Assembly: GCA_947034885.2 (NCBI GenBank)
Contig: OX344749.2
Location: 4,169,501-4,233,500 of the forward strand
DNA length: 64,000 nucleotides
From: Thuidium tamariscinum
Lineage: Eukaryota > Streptophyta > Bryopsida > Hypnales > Thuidiaceae
Direction of reading: 5' to 3'
Shown here: one piece after another, positions 24,220 to 34,235 of the stretch
Position numbering within the stretch: the first letter of the stretch is position 1
Layout of the letters: each line of letters starts with the position of its first letter
The notes under the pieces: model-generated
Database searches by the model: none
What the model was told of the DNA's origin: nothing
Seen by the model: only the letters and a program-made list of their open reading frames with translations
Program-made: the position numbers and the translations under genes

Positions 24220-24900
24220 ATTAAAAAAAAACTTTTTTTGGAAACAAAAATTTGAAAGTGGTTTTATAAATTTATATATACATGGAAAGCTTTGAATCAT
24301 TCTATTTGAATTAGTGAATCAAAAGTTATGAAGAGTTTGCAGGTAGTTATGGATTCTTAACTTTAAAATAAACTTCGAGTCCTTTATTTTACTTAATTTT
24401 CAATATTTTTGGAAAAAAATAAAAACATTGGGTGTAGATTCTTTTATTACAACATCTGAACCATTGAGGTGGACAAGTTTCAATTTCACAAATAGATTCT
24501 AAACTCTTTTTCTTTTTCTTACTATTTTTTTCCTATATGTTGTGCAGTTCCAAATGATTTGAAAATTTTGAAGCATATAGCCAACTTGCCTTGAAGAATG
24601 AATCCAAAAAAGAACTACCATTTTGGATTTTTTTTTCATGTAAATGTAGGCTTGTATAGTGCAATTGCCCGATTTCTTACAAGGCCAAAAAAATATTTGG
24701 GTCAATTCAAATGCTCATATCTTGTAGTCCATGTGGTAGAAATTTCTATATTCTTTTCCTCATCTTCTCAAACCAGCATACCACAAGATCCTATAGTTAC
24801 ATGTGTCTAAAATTAATATTTTCAAATATTTGGTACTTGTGTTGGAAATGGCAATTTTGGAAGGTTTTTGTTGAAAACATGAATCAAGGAACTTTAGGGG
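24220..24900. mobile_element. TTAA-type element F, D-like, left end lost
   Basis: The right end reads, inward from TTAA at 24,901-24,904, CCCCTAAAGTTCC. The interior resembles D (GGAAAGCTTTGAATCAT, AAAAGTTATG, CACAAGATCCTATAGTTA). No CCCC-type left end was found. Confidence 0.55.
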
Positions 24901-25185
24901 TTAAAAAACTTTGAATTGGTCCTTCTGGGGTGAATGAACTTGCCTCTTTCTTTATAGTGGCCTTAGAGTCACAACTATTCATTGGTTTTCCTGATGCATT
25001 TCTTCTTCTCAGTGTATGTGGAAGTTTGAACTCTTTGGACCAATGGGCATGGGAACCCAATTTTTCAGTTTGTCATCACGAACTTCAAGGCATGTGAATA
25101 TAGTGCCAATGATGGTGCATTGAAATGCAATCAAGTAAATTTGGTGTCAACCCCTGTACCAACTCAATATGGAGAAAATGGTACC

Positions 25186-25462
25186 TAAGGTAGGTACACC
25201 CAAAAGCGCCCTGTTTCTTAAACCGCCATCTACAGTCCACATACATTTTCAAAATCAGTCATGTTCGCAGGCTGTAGATGGCAGTTTCAGAAACAGGCTT
25301 TGACTGTGAATAACTTTTGCATACGGTGTCCAAATCCTGCGTTTTTTGGTGCGTTGGAACATGCTTTCACTTGGCCACAAGACTGTATAAAAATCTGAAC
25401 TAGCTAATAACAGGAACTACGCACAGTATGAAAAACTGGCGCTTTTGGGTGTACCTACCTTA
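25186..25462. mobile_element. TA-flanked MITE, family I copy 2 (277 bp)
   Basis: It begins TAAGGTAGGTACACCCAAAA and ends with the inverse. It has the same length as, and a closely similar interior to, copy 1 at 20,601-20,877. That similarity and the identical 20-bp termini suggest recent activity. Confidence 0.88.
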
Positions 25463-25672
25463 TATTGTCAAAATGTAGCCTTTGGTGTCAAAATAGCACC
25501 AAAATAGTCTGGCCCAACTTTTCTGATGTGGCTGCAAGAAGGGTAGCAAACTGAATTTTGTTGTTTTGCTCTTGTTTTTCCTGTTTGTTTCTGGCCCATG
25601 AAAGATAACTCATGCACATAACTCATGCACATAACTCGTACTGAATTCATTGCTCCATCCAGAACACTCTCC

Positions 25673-25885
25673 TAAGGATTGGAGAACATTTGAAGAGCAT
25701 GTCATAAAGATTGGATAACATTTGTTTAAAGAACATGTCCAAAAGATTTGGAGAACATTTGAAGAACATGTCCGAAAGATTAGAGAACATTTGAAGAACA
25801 TGTCCAAAAGATTGGAGAACATTTGGAGAACATTTGAAGAACATTTGGAGAACATTTGGAGAACACATCGGAAAGATTGATGAGG
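25673..25885. repeat. Minisatellite of AGATTGGAGAACATTTGAAG units
   Basis: About six units of roughly 32-35 bp (GGAGAACATTTGAAGAACAT followed by GTCCAAAAGATT). Within the last 90 bp a 12-bp subunit, GGAGAACATTTG, is repeated on its own. Open frames read through it only because the unit is tandem. Confidence 0.85.
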
Positions 25886-26160
25886 TTGAAACAACCGAGT
25901 TTGAACATGGCCAGCTACCTTGATGGAAGGGATGAACACCAGCAAAATGTGGGAAAGGAGCAGGACCATTTATGAAGGTCTGATTTAGCACCCTATGCTG
26001 AAATTGAATTTCCACGTCATATTCTGAGGGTTTCACATCACCTCACACCACTCACAAGATGACATGTGGCACTTTTTATTTCTTTAAGAAACGACTTAAT
26101 ATATGTCGAATTTGACCTAATGACTTGAACATGTAGGGTTCTAAGCTTATGAATCTTTAA

Positions 26161-27039
26161 TCCTTTAGTGACCGTGGTTGATTTGAGGGGTGGGTGTAGC
26201 TCTTCAAGAAAGTAAATTTTGTAGCCACTCTAACAATGTAATCTTAAATCAAAACGTATAAAGTATTGCCATAAGGGAGATTCTTCAACCTAACAAAAAA
26301 TCAAACTCATCCAACGGTACAAATTGTTACAAATAAGGTAGAAGGTCCATAAATCAATCTTTTAAGGGCTAGAATTGAATTTTGGGGAGGTGGAACATCT
26401 TTAAATATTTTTCATTAAATTTTTCTCAAGAGGCAAGTAGAATAGGCATCTAATCCAAGTCGTTTCATATTTTTGGAAGCTTTTTGAAATTAGTTACAAA
26501 ATTTTGAAGTTCACAAAAAATTATCATTTGTGGTCATCAAAAGCAATACCCTCCTAAAATGTGCAGATTTGGGAAATTGAAGAAAGCAAAATGTACCTCT
26601 AAATCATGTTTGCTTTTAGAGCCTTGTTGGAATTTGAGTTGTTTCCCTTAATCTTCAAAAATCAATGACTTGAATGACCCTTTAAATTTTGTATTACATA
26701 AATTTCAATGCATAAGTTTACTTTGAGCATTCATCATATTACAAAGCAACACCTATGCCTTGTCAAGACATCAAGATACAAAAAAATCTCACAAACTGGT
26801 TGATATTTTTTCGTATTTTTGTTGAACACTTCCCATTTGAGGGTCCAGGCCATTTGAGTTTGCAACCTCATAGCTAATGCATTAATGCTCCAATTTTCTT
26901 GAAATTGATTTTGTTTGAAGCGCATGAAGACACTCTAATTGTGTTACTTTTTGAGATTTTTGTGATCAAATGTATTTAAAAAAAAATTAGACCAAGAGTG
27001 CAAAAATCAATCCAAAAGTGGTCAACTGGTCACTAAGGG
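26161..27039. mobile_element. TTAA-flanked piggyBac-like element (copy E), 879 bp
   Basis: TTAA at 26,157-26,160 and 27,040-27,043. The left end TCCTTTAGTGACCGTGGTTGA pairs with the inverted right end CCCTTAGTGACCAGTTGAC. No gene inside. Confidence 0.7.
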
Positions 27040-27043
27040 TTAA

Positions 27044-27764
27044 AGGACGGACTTATAACCACTGGTTTAGAGCCTCGTTACCCATTACTATATTTGATGC
27101 CATTTTTGAAGTAAATATGTATTAAAAAATTTATATTTATTTTTTAGAGATGAAATTATATGGGTTCTGTACTTTGTAAAAAAATTTAGACTTTTTAGTG
27201 GAGAATTGATTCTTTGAGAATTTTTTGAAGAAAAAGTGAAGAAAATTCCATCAAATGGAAAATTATTTTCAAAAATTTGAAATTTTCACCATGTATGTAT
27301 ATTTCACGCAGATCAACATTATAGTATAAACTCAATTTTTGTATTGTTCTATAATTAGAATTTGATAGACATTGAAAATACATCTCAAATTCAAATGGCA
27401 ATAAAAAACTGAATTTTAGGAATTTTTCAAAATTCAAATTGGAGTAGAAACTAAAGTACATGAACTTCATTTTGTTAGTTGGGCTTGAACTCAAAAAATA
27501 TTATTTTTGTGGAAAAATTTCAAATTTATGCAAGATGTAGCAACTTCCCAAAATACACTAACTAAAGTGACATATTTTGTGATCTGTTTTAATACTAACT
27601 TCTCATTCATGTGAAGACAAACACTAGCAAGATTACAAACTCTATTAGATATGCTTCATAAACATCCATGAAAAGTTGACAAGAAAGAAATGAATGAATA
27701 AATGCTTTCAAGATGACCTTCTGTTCATCTAAAAGCCACAAAATGGTGTTGCCATGATTAGAGG
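27044..27764. mobile_element. TTAA-type element A, same family as B and C, left tip missing
   Basis: From 27,044 it follows B and C (GGACGGACTTATAACCACTGG here; CGGACCTATGACCACTGG in C). Shared interior includes AAATTTTCACCATGTATGTA and TTAGTTGGGCT. The right end is ATTAGAGG next to TTAA at 27,765-27,768. Confidence 0.6.
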
Positions 27765-28058
27765 TTAACTTTCTGTACTACTGTTGTAACTTTGTTGCAA
27801 CTTTCCACATGCGGTACAAGACAAAGATGCTGTGACACATGGTTTAGGAACCACTCATAAAGACCCTGCGTACCATTAAGCTGATGTTTTATTTGTTTTT
27901 GTTTTTTGAAACAAATGACAGAAATGGAATCTGATTGTTCATTTGTGCCAAAAACACAAAAAACAAAACGGAATTTCATTGCAGAGCGTACCATTATGTT
28001 TGAATGCTTACTCTAATTCTCCAGTATGGCAATGTCAGGTGGACTTACGAGTCAGACA

Positions 28059-28591
28059 TAAGGTAAGGGCAAAACACCCATTCCCGTCCATGTATCCATT
28101 CCCGTCCATATGTAGCACATTTTTCAAAAAATGGGCACCCGTGCTACATATGGACGGGAATGGATACATGGACGGGAATGGGTGTTCCCACCTTAGAACC
28201 ACCCATACCCAATCACTTAGCAATTTTGGAGTATATCATGAGGAATATGAAGTTATGCAAATTTTTCTCATGTAGTATGATAGAAAATATGAGGATTGCA
28301 AATTTTTCATAATTTTATTCCTAAAAATCGAATTACTATGATTTTTGAAAGCTAGAAAGTGCTTTGAACCTATAGCCAATGTTTAGATTCTTCTAATTCC
28401 GATCATTCAAGAGACTACTTTCTTGATTGGTACTCCTAGCACACTTTATGACACTTTGGGACATGTGTCATGACCTCATTAGTCCCAACCTTGAAAATGA
28501 GGAAAAAATACATTCCAAGCTTTGATTAGAAATAGGCACAACCTACAAGTTGGGGTATAGATCTATGGTTGAATAGGTCGTTCTACCTTAA
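28059..28591. mobile_element. TA-flanked element K2, interrupted by hairpin MITE J
   Basis: The left end reads TAAGG then TA at 28,064-28,065, is interrupted by J, and resumes at 28,194 with TAGAACCACCCATACCCAATC. The intact copy K1 has TAAGGTAGAACCACCC without a break. The right end is GTTCTACCTTA, finishing at 28,591. The interior matches K1, K3 and K4. No gene. Confidence 0.85.
28066..28193. mobile_element. Hairpin MITE J with a perfect 44-bp stem
   Basis: The arms 28,075-28,118 and 28,141-28,184 are exact reverse complements (44 of 44) around a 22-bp loop. The arm contains two near-copies of CCATTCCCGTCCAT. Its termini are AGGGCAAAACACCC and, inverted, AGGTGGGAACACCC, flanked by TA on both sides. 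Comparison with K1 shows that the TA was duplicated on insertion. No gene. If transcribed it would fold into a long perfect stem. Confidence 0.92.
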
Positions 28592-28592
28592 C

Positions 28593-29116
28593 CCCTAAAT
28601 GCCCAAGGCTTTTTTTGAGCTTCTAGGAATTTGTTCTAAAGTGAACACAAAGTCTACTTTATGATGAGCTTTATCAATTTCTTTTTGGAAATGTAACCAT
28701 AAAAATTCAAACTAGACATGTAAGAGATCATTTAGGAAAAGAAAACACGATAATATCACCTATAAATTGAAAGATTATAATGTCTGATCATGACGGTATG
28801 AAAATTGCAAAATTGATGTGAAGTTTTTCAATCCTCTTTTTACGAGTCAAATCTAAAAAGCTGATGACCAAAATAATATGAAGTGAAATGGCCTAACATG
28901 CATAACCCCAATCAATTTGTGGCTTTTCAAAATCTATTCTACAATTTTTTTAAGTGAATTTCTAATGTGATTTTTTTTCCAAGATCTAGTGTATTTGAGG
29001 CTCATTTCCAAGAGCCCTCAACACTAAAGAAAGTCAAAGTTGCAATTGGGACCCTTGTACAAAATTTTGAATAGAAAAATCATAGTCAATTATTTTCGAG
29101 ATTGGATTTTTGATGC
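28593..29116. mobile_element. TTAA-type element G, inverted relative of N
   Basis: It starts CCCCTAAATGCCCAAGGC after TTAA at 28,589-28,592, a site that overlaps the end of K2. The interior is the reverse complement of the element in the inner CACTA (13,012-13,656). The right side stops at TTAA 29,117-29,120 without a GGG end and is probably truncated by element M. Confidence 0.6.
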
Positions 29117-29120
29117 TTAA

Positions 29121-29410
29121 TCCCTAAAAGCCCATTGTCTTCTTGGGGGACAATTTGGAGTTTGGGCAGGTTCTGTAAACCTCAATTTTTAATGAATCTT
29201 CTTGAAACTTTGAAGTAGTTGCAAACATTTTTGCAAAACATTCCAACTTTGCAAAAGCATCACCACAAATAAAATTCCCTTGTCAAAGGAGATGTACCCA
29301 CTCTCAAGATACAACATCAATGTAATGAACAAAGAATGATAAGTGACCCACTCCACTTTAGGCAACGTTCAAGTACTTCGAAATCTGCATTCAAGTAAAG
29401 TTATTTTTTT
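29121..29410. mobile_element. TTAA-type fragment M, D-like left end
   Basis: After TTAA at 29,117-29,120 it reads TCCCTAAAAGCCCATTG and then TTCTTGGGGGACAATTTGG, parallel to D (CTCGGGGGACACTTGG). No right end was found. It runs into a retroposon scrap (ATCAAATGGAATTTTATTGC) near 29,418. Confidence 0.5.
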
Positions 29411-29482
29411 GACACAAATCAAATGGAATTTTATTGCAAAGAGTTAGAAAACAAATCATTCATTCAAATAAAGATTACTTAA

Positions 29483-30448
29483 CCCTTGAGTGCCTAAGTG
29501 CTTCAAATTTGGCCTCTTCAATTTGAAAGGTTATCCTGTGTTGACTCTTATAATCTTTGTAATAGTACCATCAAATCATTTGTCCATTTCTCTATTGCTT
29601 TAAGGTTGTCTTCACTACCAATCAGTATGGTTAGTTTTTGTGAATCTTGTTTTTAACCCCTAAAAGCCGGGCCTATGACCACTCGTTGGAAGCTCCGGCT
29701 TACTCATCACTCAATTTGTTACCATTTTGAAACCAATCATGTCTGAAATTTTTTTGTTTTAATTTTCAGAGATGAAAGTATATGTCTTCTGCGCTTCCCA
29801 AAAATTTTCGGAAATTTTTGAGTAAAATTGAGATTTTTTTAAGAAAAAGTGAAGGAAAAATCATAGAAAATAAAAAATTCTCTCAAAAAATCTGAAAAAT
29901 TCACCATGTATGTAAATTATAGTGAAAAACATCCTAGTGTAAACTCAACTTCCGTGTGGCCTATTTTTTGGATGCACGAGACATTAAAAATGCAGCCAAA
30001 ATTCAAATTGCAATAAAATATTCATTTTGAGGGATTTTTTCAAAATTCCAATTGGAGTAGAAACTAGAAGAGATGACCTTCATTTCATTAGTTGGGCTCA
30101 AACTCAAAAAATGTCATTTTCAAGAAGAAATTTCAGATTTTCTCAATTTCTCAAAATACACTAAAATGACAAATTTTGCCATCCGTTTTCCTTAATTATT
30201 TCTAAATTACATGAAAACAAACATTAGTTAGACTGCAAAGTCTATTGAAAACTCTTTGTAACTCAACACGAACGGTCATTAAACAAAAAATGGATGAAAA
30301 AAATAGTGTTCACCCTGTCTCCTGGCCCTGGGAAGTCATCCAAACGCCACGGAATAGTGCTGGTGGCGTTTCAGGGTTAATGATAGTTTGATTGGAATGA
30401 GTGCAAGAGGGTCTGGATTTTGGTGAACATGAGCTGGGCACTCAGGGG
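29483..30448. mobile_element. TTAA-flanked element L1, carrying nested element B
   Basis: TTAA at 29,479-29,482 is followed by CCCTTGAGTGCCTAAG. The right end, read inward from TTAA at 30,449-30,452, is CCCCTGAGTGCCCAG. Element B (29,657-30,376) lies inside, so L1 proper is about 245 bp. A second copy of this end type is at 60,282-61,135. Confidence 0.65.
29657..30376. mobile_element. TTAA-flanked piggyBac-like element B, 720 bp
   Basis: TTAA at 29,653-29,656 and 30,377-30,380. The left end is CCCCTAAAAGCCGGGCC; the right end, inward, CCCTGAAACGCCACCAG. It is nearly collinear with C (63,289 to the window end) and with A. No coding capacity. Confidence 0.75.
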
Positions 30449-30452
30449 TTAA

Positions 30453-31594
30453 GGAAGGAAATAATAGACGGACACGGAGACGGAACTGAGGAAGGAAATA
30501 ATAGAATCCCAACATTCAAACATGGTGAGTGAATACAAGCTCAATTCCAACAAATCATGACAGGAGCATCGGGAAGTCTAGTTCCTGAGTAGATCTGTGA
30601 GATCTACGCAAGGGACAAGAATAAAGTACGTCTTCGGTGGATTGGATCTCTGAAAGCAGAGTGCACAAGAATCGTGGTGACAGCAGCAGCAGCTGTGACC
30701 AAATGCGTGGTGACAGAGCTTTTCTGCTGCAACTGAGGAGTTCAGAGGCTCAGTGTCGTTACATCAATTATGGAGACCAGGAGCAGCATCGGATGTCTCT
30801 CTGACAATTTTCTTACGTTAGTTTTCCTTGTAGAGCAACTGAAATGACGTAACGTACGTTTTTATTTTATGTCTGTTTTTCGGAGCTAGTAGATGAATTT
30901 CGCGGGACGTTTCTCTGACTACCATTTGTTGTTCCTGCACGAAAGTCATGGTGAGACTGAGAGGGAAAGGGAGGGAGGGAGAGGAGAGAAGCTCAGATGG
31001 TCTGTGACGAAGCCAGAGCAGTCAATGTGCAGGAGTCTGCCTGGAGTGATGAGATGCAACAAGTTTTTGTGAGAAATGTAATGTTGCGACTTGCGAGTTG
31101 TGTAGAAATTTTTATGAACGAGAGCAGATGTCGGAGAAGCTGCAGAGGGAGACTAAGCTTCAGTTCTGAAAATTAGCAGCTTCATCTGATCCGAAGAAGA
31201 CAGCGACCGATCGAGTGGAAGGGGGCATTTGAAGGTAATTACGCATGCGCACTCCAGTCAGAGGATGCTGTTGTTAAGAGAGCTAGCTTAATTTGAAGAG
31301 GGATTCTACTTTCCTCTTGCACTAACATCAATGTGCCAAATCCTGTAGTTGCGGACAATTTCTTTAGATTTGATTTCCACTCATTGCTTTCGAATAGATG
31401 TAGTATATGTTTTCTTGTTGATCTGTTCAAGTTCATTTTGAGTGCGGAGCGGAGATATTTAATTTAACCGGAGTGCTACCGCATTGTCTTGTTAGCATTC
31501 TGTAGACCAGAAATGAAAGAATATGTTAGTTTCGAGTGCTTGCTTAGTGCTGTGGAGAAGGACTTTTAAACTTGAGCGTTGAGCTCAGCTGCAG
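30453..31594. other. Intergenic DNA upstream of the gene-fragment cluster
   Basis: No gene was recognised. A direct repeat (GAGGAAGGAAATAATAGA and GGAAGGAAATAATAGACGG) lies near 30,450-30,510. The first copy of the 31.5/32.4 kb duplication starts at about 31,491. Confidence 0.4.
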
Positions 31595-32282
31595 TGAAAA
31601 GTCTCGCCAACTCGCTATCTGTCCCGTGGCGTTGGTGTCGCTGTTAGTCTCTAATGGGTTGACACCTCTTGTGGATCGTGATAATGGAAGCACCGATGAA
31701 CAATACACTCAGCTTGCTATCCTATTTGCACTTATGATTGGGATTTTAGAGATTTTCATGGGTTTGATCAGGTGTCCCAGCACAGACTTTGCTTTTTGAT
31801 AGGGATATTAGTTATCAGTGTCACGTACCCTGCAAGAATATAGCTGCTATCCAATAGTTGGTGGAGAAGATTTAGCACGGTGTAAGTTTTAGTGCCCCAA
31901 AGTCTGCGCATACGAAGGTCCATTGTGAGGATTCTTTGGAGTCTATTTGAGCTCTGGAATTGAAGCAATTAGCTGTGGTGGTTACGAGTGCGGGTGCCAG
32001 GACAGAATTTGATGTAATTTATTTACGTCTTGCAAGTGATTCGAACTTGAGTACTGAAATTATCTTTAAGAGTTGTGCACGTTCTTGAAAGGGTTCAACA
32101 GAAGGTTTTGTGTTGCAGGTTAGGTTGGCTCATCCGATAGATCAGTCACTCGAAACTATTTCTGGGTTCACGACTGGGTCGGCTATTATTATCGGCTTGT
32201 CTCAAATAAGGAGTTCTCTAGATTATGAGGTTTCTGGCGGCATCAAGTTAATCACCCTTGTTCGGAGTATTATCGCCGGCAG
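31595..32282 (+). pseudogene. Two decayed exons of a sulfate transporter (SulP family)
   Basis: Exon 31,595-31,771 reads SRQLAICPVALVSLLVSNGL and ends QLAILFALMIGILEIFMGLIR. This is the plant sulfate transporter stretch that normally reads SR-LA-GPVALVSLL. Exon 32,119-32,282 opens in the same frame with LGWLIR, then has TAG at 32,138-32,140 where Phe is expected. After a frameshift it continues SGFTTGSAIIIGLSQ and SIIAGR. Splice sites are preserved (GGTGTC after 31,771; TTGCAG before 32,119), so this was copied as genomic DNA, not from mRNA. The preceding and following exons of the gene are absent. The intact protein would be a membrane sulfate/proton cotransporter; this piece is dead. Confidence 0.82.
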
Positions 32283-32397
32283 GTCGCAGGTGACTTGCTT
32301 GAATATGAATACTACTTAAGGTCTCTGGTTCTTCAGTTTAAAATGTTCGAGATGAGAGCAGGTCTTTTAGAATAAATTAGCATTATTTTGAGCATGA

Positions 32398-32545
32398 AAT
32401 GTCTTATTAGCATTCTGTAGACCAGAAGTGAAGGAATATGCTAGTTTCCTAGCTCGCCTAGGAAAGTGAGTGCTTGCTTAGTGCTGTGGAGAAGGACTCT
32501 TAAACTTGAGCGTTGAGCTCAGCTGCAGCGAAGGTTCACTGCTGA
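32398..32545 (+). repeat. Second copy of a direct repeat also at about 31,491-31,607
   Basis: Both copies contain TTAGCATTCTGTAGACCAGA, TGCTTGCTTAGTGCTGTGGA and TTGAGCGTTGAGCTCAGCTG. The first leads into the sulfate transporter exon; the second has a 20-odd bp insertion and leads into unrelated DNA. This indicates a segmental duplication of about 0.9 kb followed by loss. Confidence 0.8.
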
Positions 32546-32966
32546 GAAGTGGTCACCGTATCAGCCATGTCTGTGCAATCAAGGTGTTTTAATCAATGTC
32601 ACGAGGGGGAGAGCTGTGCAAGTTAGGATTCGCTAACAGGCTTGTCCGAGTGTAATTGGCCAGTGTATCAATATTAAGTTAGCGTTAGTTGCCAAAGTAA
32701 TTTCAAGTTCATCTTAATGACATTTACAACAAACTCTCATTAAGTTAACACCATTTGGGCTGTACTTCATGCATTAACTCGATATGAGGACTATATGACT
32801 ATTGACTTAACAGTGAGAACTTTGTCAATGTAACGGGGATGTTTCCTGATGTGCGTAGTTGGGTGTTGAAAGAACTTTTTGTTTACCTAGCCTGATGTGC
32901 AAGAACGCAGTATTGTGTTGGTGTACTGTTCAAGTTCCTTGACCTTGAGGAATGCAGACATTGCAG

Positions 32967-34100
32967 GATTGCAGAACGAGGATGGGTCATTTCCTGGTCA
33001 CGAATGGGGAGAGATTGACACTCGGTATGCTCCATTTTCCAGTCTGCGGTGCTACCTTTGCCCCCTCCCCTCGTTCATACCTGCGAGGAGGAGTTGCATT
33101 TGTGGCATCCGAACTTTCGCCGCATTCTCACTTTCATAGTCGCACGTTGTCCAACCGATGTCTGGTCTTCGACCCCATATTACCACTCAGATTTTCTTAA
33201 CTTCAAATGCCAGTGCAATTTTTTTATTTTATCACGGGGTACGTTTATCTTATTTAATTCTGCTCTTGTTTGAATGGAACAGCTTTTCTTATTGCGCCAT
33301 CTGCTGCCTTTCTTTGCTGAAGCGGTTCAACAGGATCGATCTAGAAAAGACCTGCAACTTTGTTGCCTCGTGCAAGAATTTTGATGGTGGCTTCGGTTGC
33401 ATTCCTGGCGGAGAATCCCACGCAGGCCAAAGTAAGATCCAACCCAGTTTTGGAGGTTCAATTAGGACCAGATTGAGCGAAAGAAACTCAATGATTATTT
33501 TCCCTGCTTGGATCTTCGTGTTGAAACTAACCTCGAAGGGGCCAATTCTTTATCTGAAATAAATCATGTCGGAAGCTTCAAAGTAGGTAACAAAATGCAT
33601 CAGTAGCAAGCATATATACCATGCTCTACATTTTTGAGGTGAAATAGGTCATTAAGAAGCTTCCCGTTCCAAATTTGCCAACAGAAAGCTGATGTCATAC
33701 CTGTCATTTTGAACAATAGAGATATGTTTTGAAAAGTTATTGTTTTTTTTTCATTAGCTTCCAAAAGTAGGCTTTCAATTTTTAGCTTGGTCACTTAGGG
33801 ATTAATCATTATTTGTAAGTCAATCTTCTTAATAATGTGAATTTGTTTGTTGCAACTTTTTCTTGTGTTGTAGTATTTGTAGTAGGTGGTGCTATCCTCC
33901 TTGTGGATAGAGATTTGCTAGGTTGGTGGTCGGTTGAATGACAAGTACAATCAAGGGGTCTCAATGGTTGCCTTCATAAACTTCTAGATGTAAGTGTTTG
34001 ATTAGAATTTTTGAATATTTGAGTCTCAATACTTTGCATTGGATAGACAATAATAGAGAGGTTTGATAACATTCTTTAGCTGATGTGAGACTTGACCTTT
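32967..34100 (+). pseudogene. Decayed internal exons of Rab geranylgeranyltransferase beta subunit
   Basis: Exon 32,967-33,024 reads LQNEDGSFPGHEWGEIDTR. Exon 33,283-33,431 reads [15 protein letters not shown] and then [18 protein letters not shown]. Both are in phase with GT-AG ends and match the RGGTB/RABGGTB family. Exon 33,874-33,989 is more decayed: IFVVGGAILLVDRDLLGWW, then TGA at 33,939-33,941 where Arg is expected, then RGLNG and KLLDV. A scrap LHWID (34,034-34,048) marks the next exon. The N-terminal exons and the C-terminal end are missing. The working enzyme attaches geranylgeranyl groups to Rab GTPases; this copy cannot. A TTAA-type terminus (CACTTAGGGATTAA at about 33,792) lies in the intron between exons 2 and 3. 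Confidence 0.88.
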
Positions 34101-34235
34101 TTATTACAGGTGGCAAAGAAAAATACCAAAGATTTAAAGACTAGGAATGGATTGAAGGGAAGAGAGAAGTGTTCCATGAAAGTTCCACAATAGTCTCCTA
34201 AGGAGCAAAAAGTTTTATCATTATTACAACATCTG

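Noticed and set aside
33792-33805. Solitary TTAA-type end (CACTTAGGGATTAA) in an intron of the Rab geranylgeranyltransferase pseudogene
   Set aside because: No matching left end was found, so no element was called; kept only as a remark.
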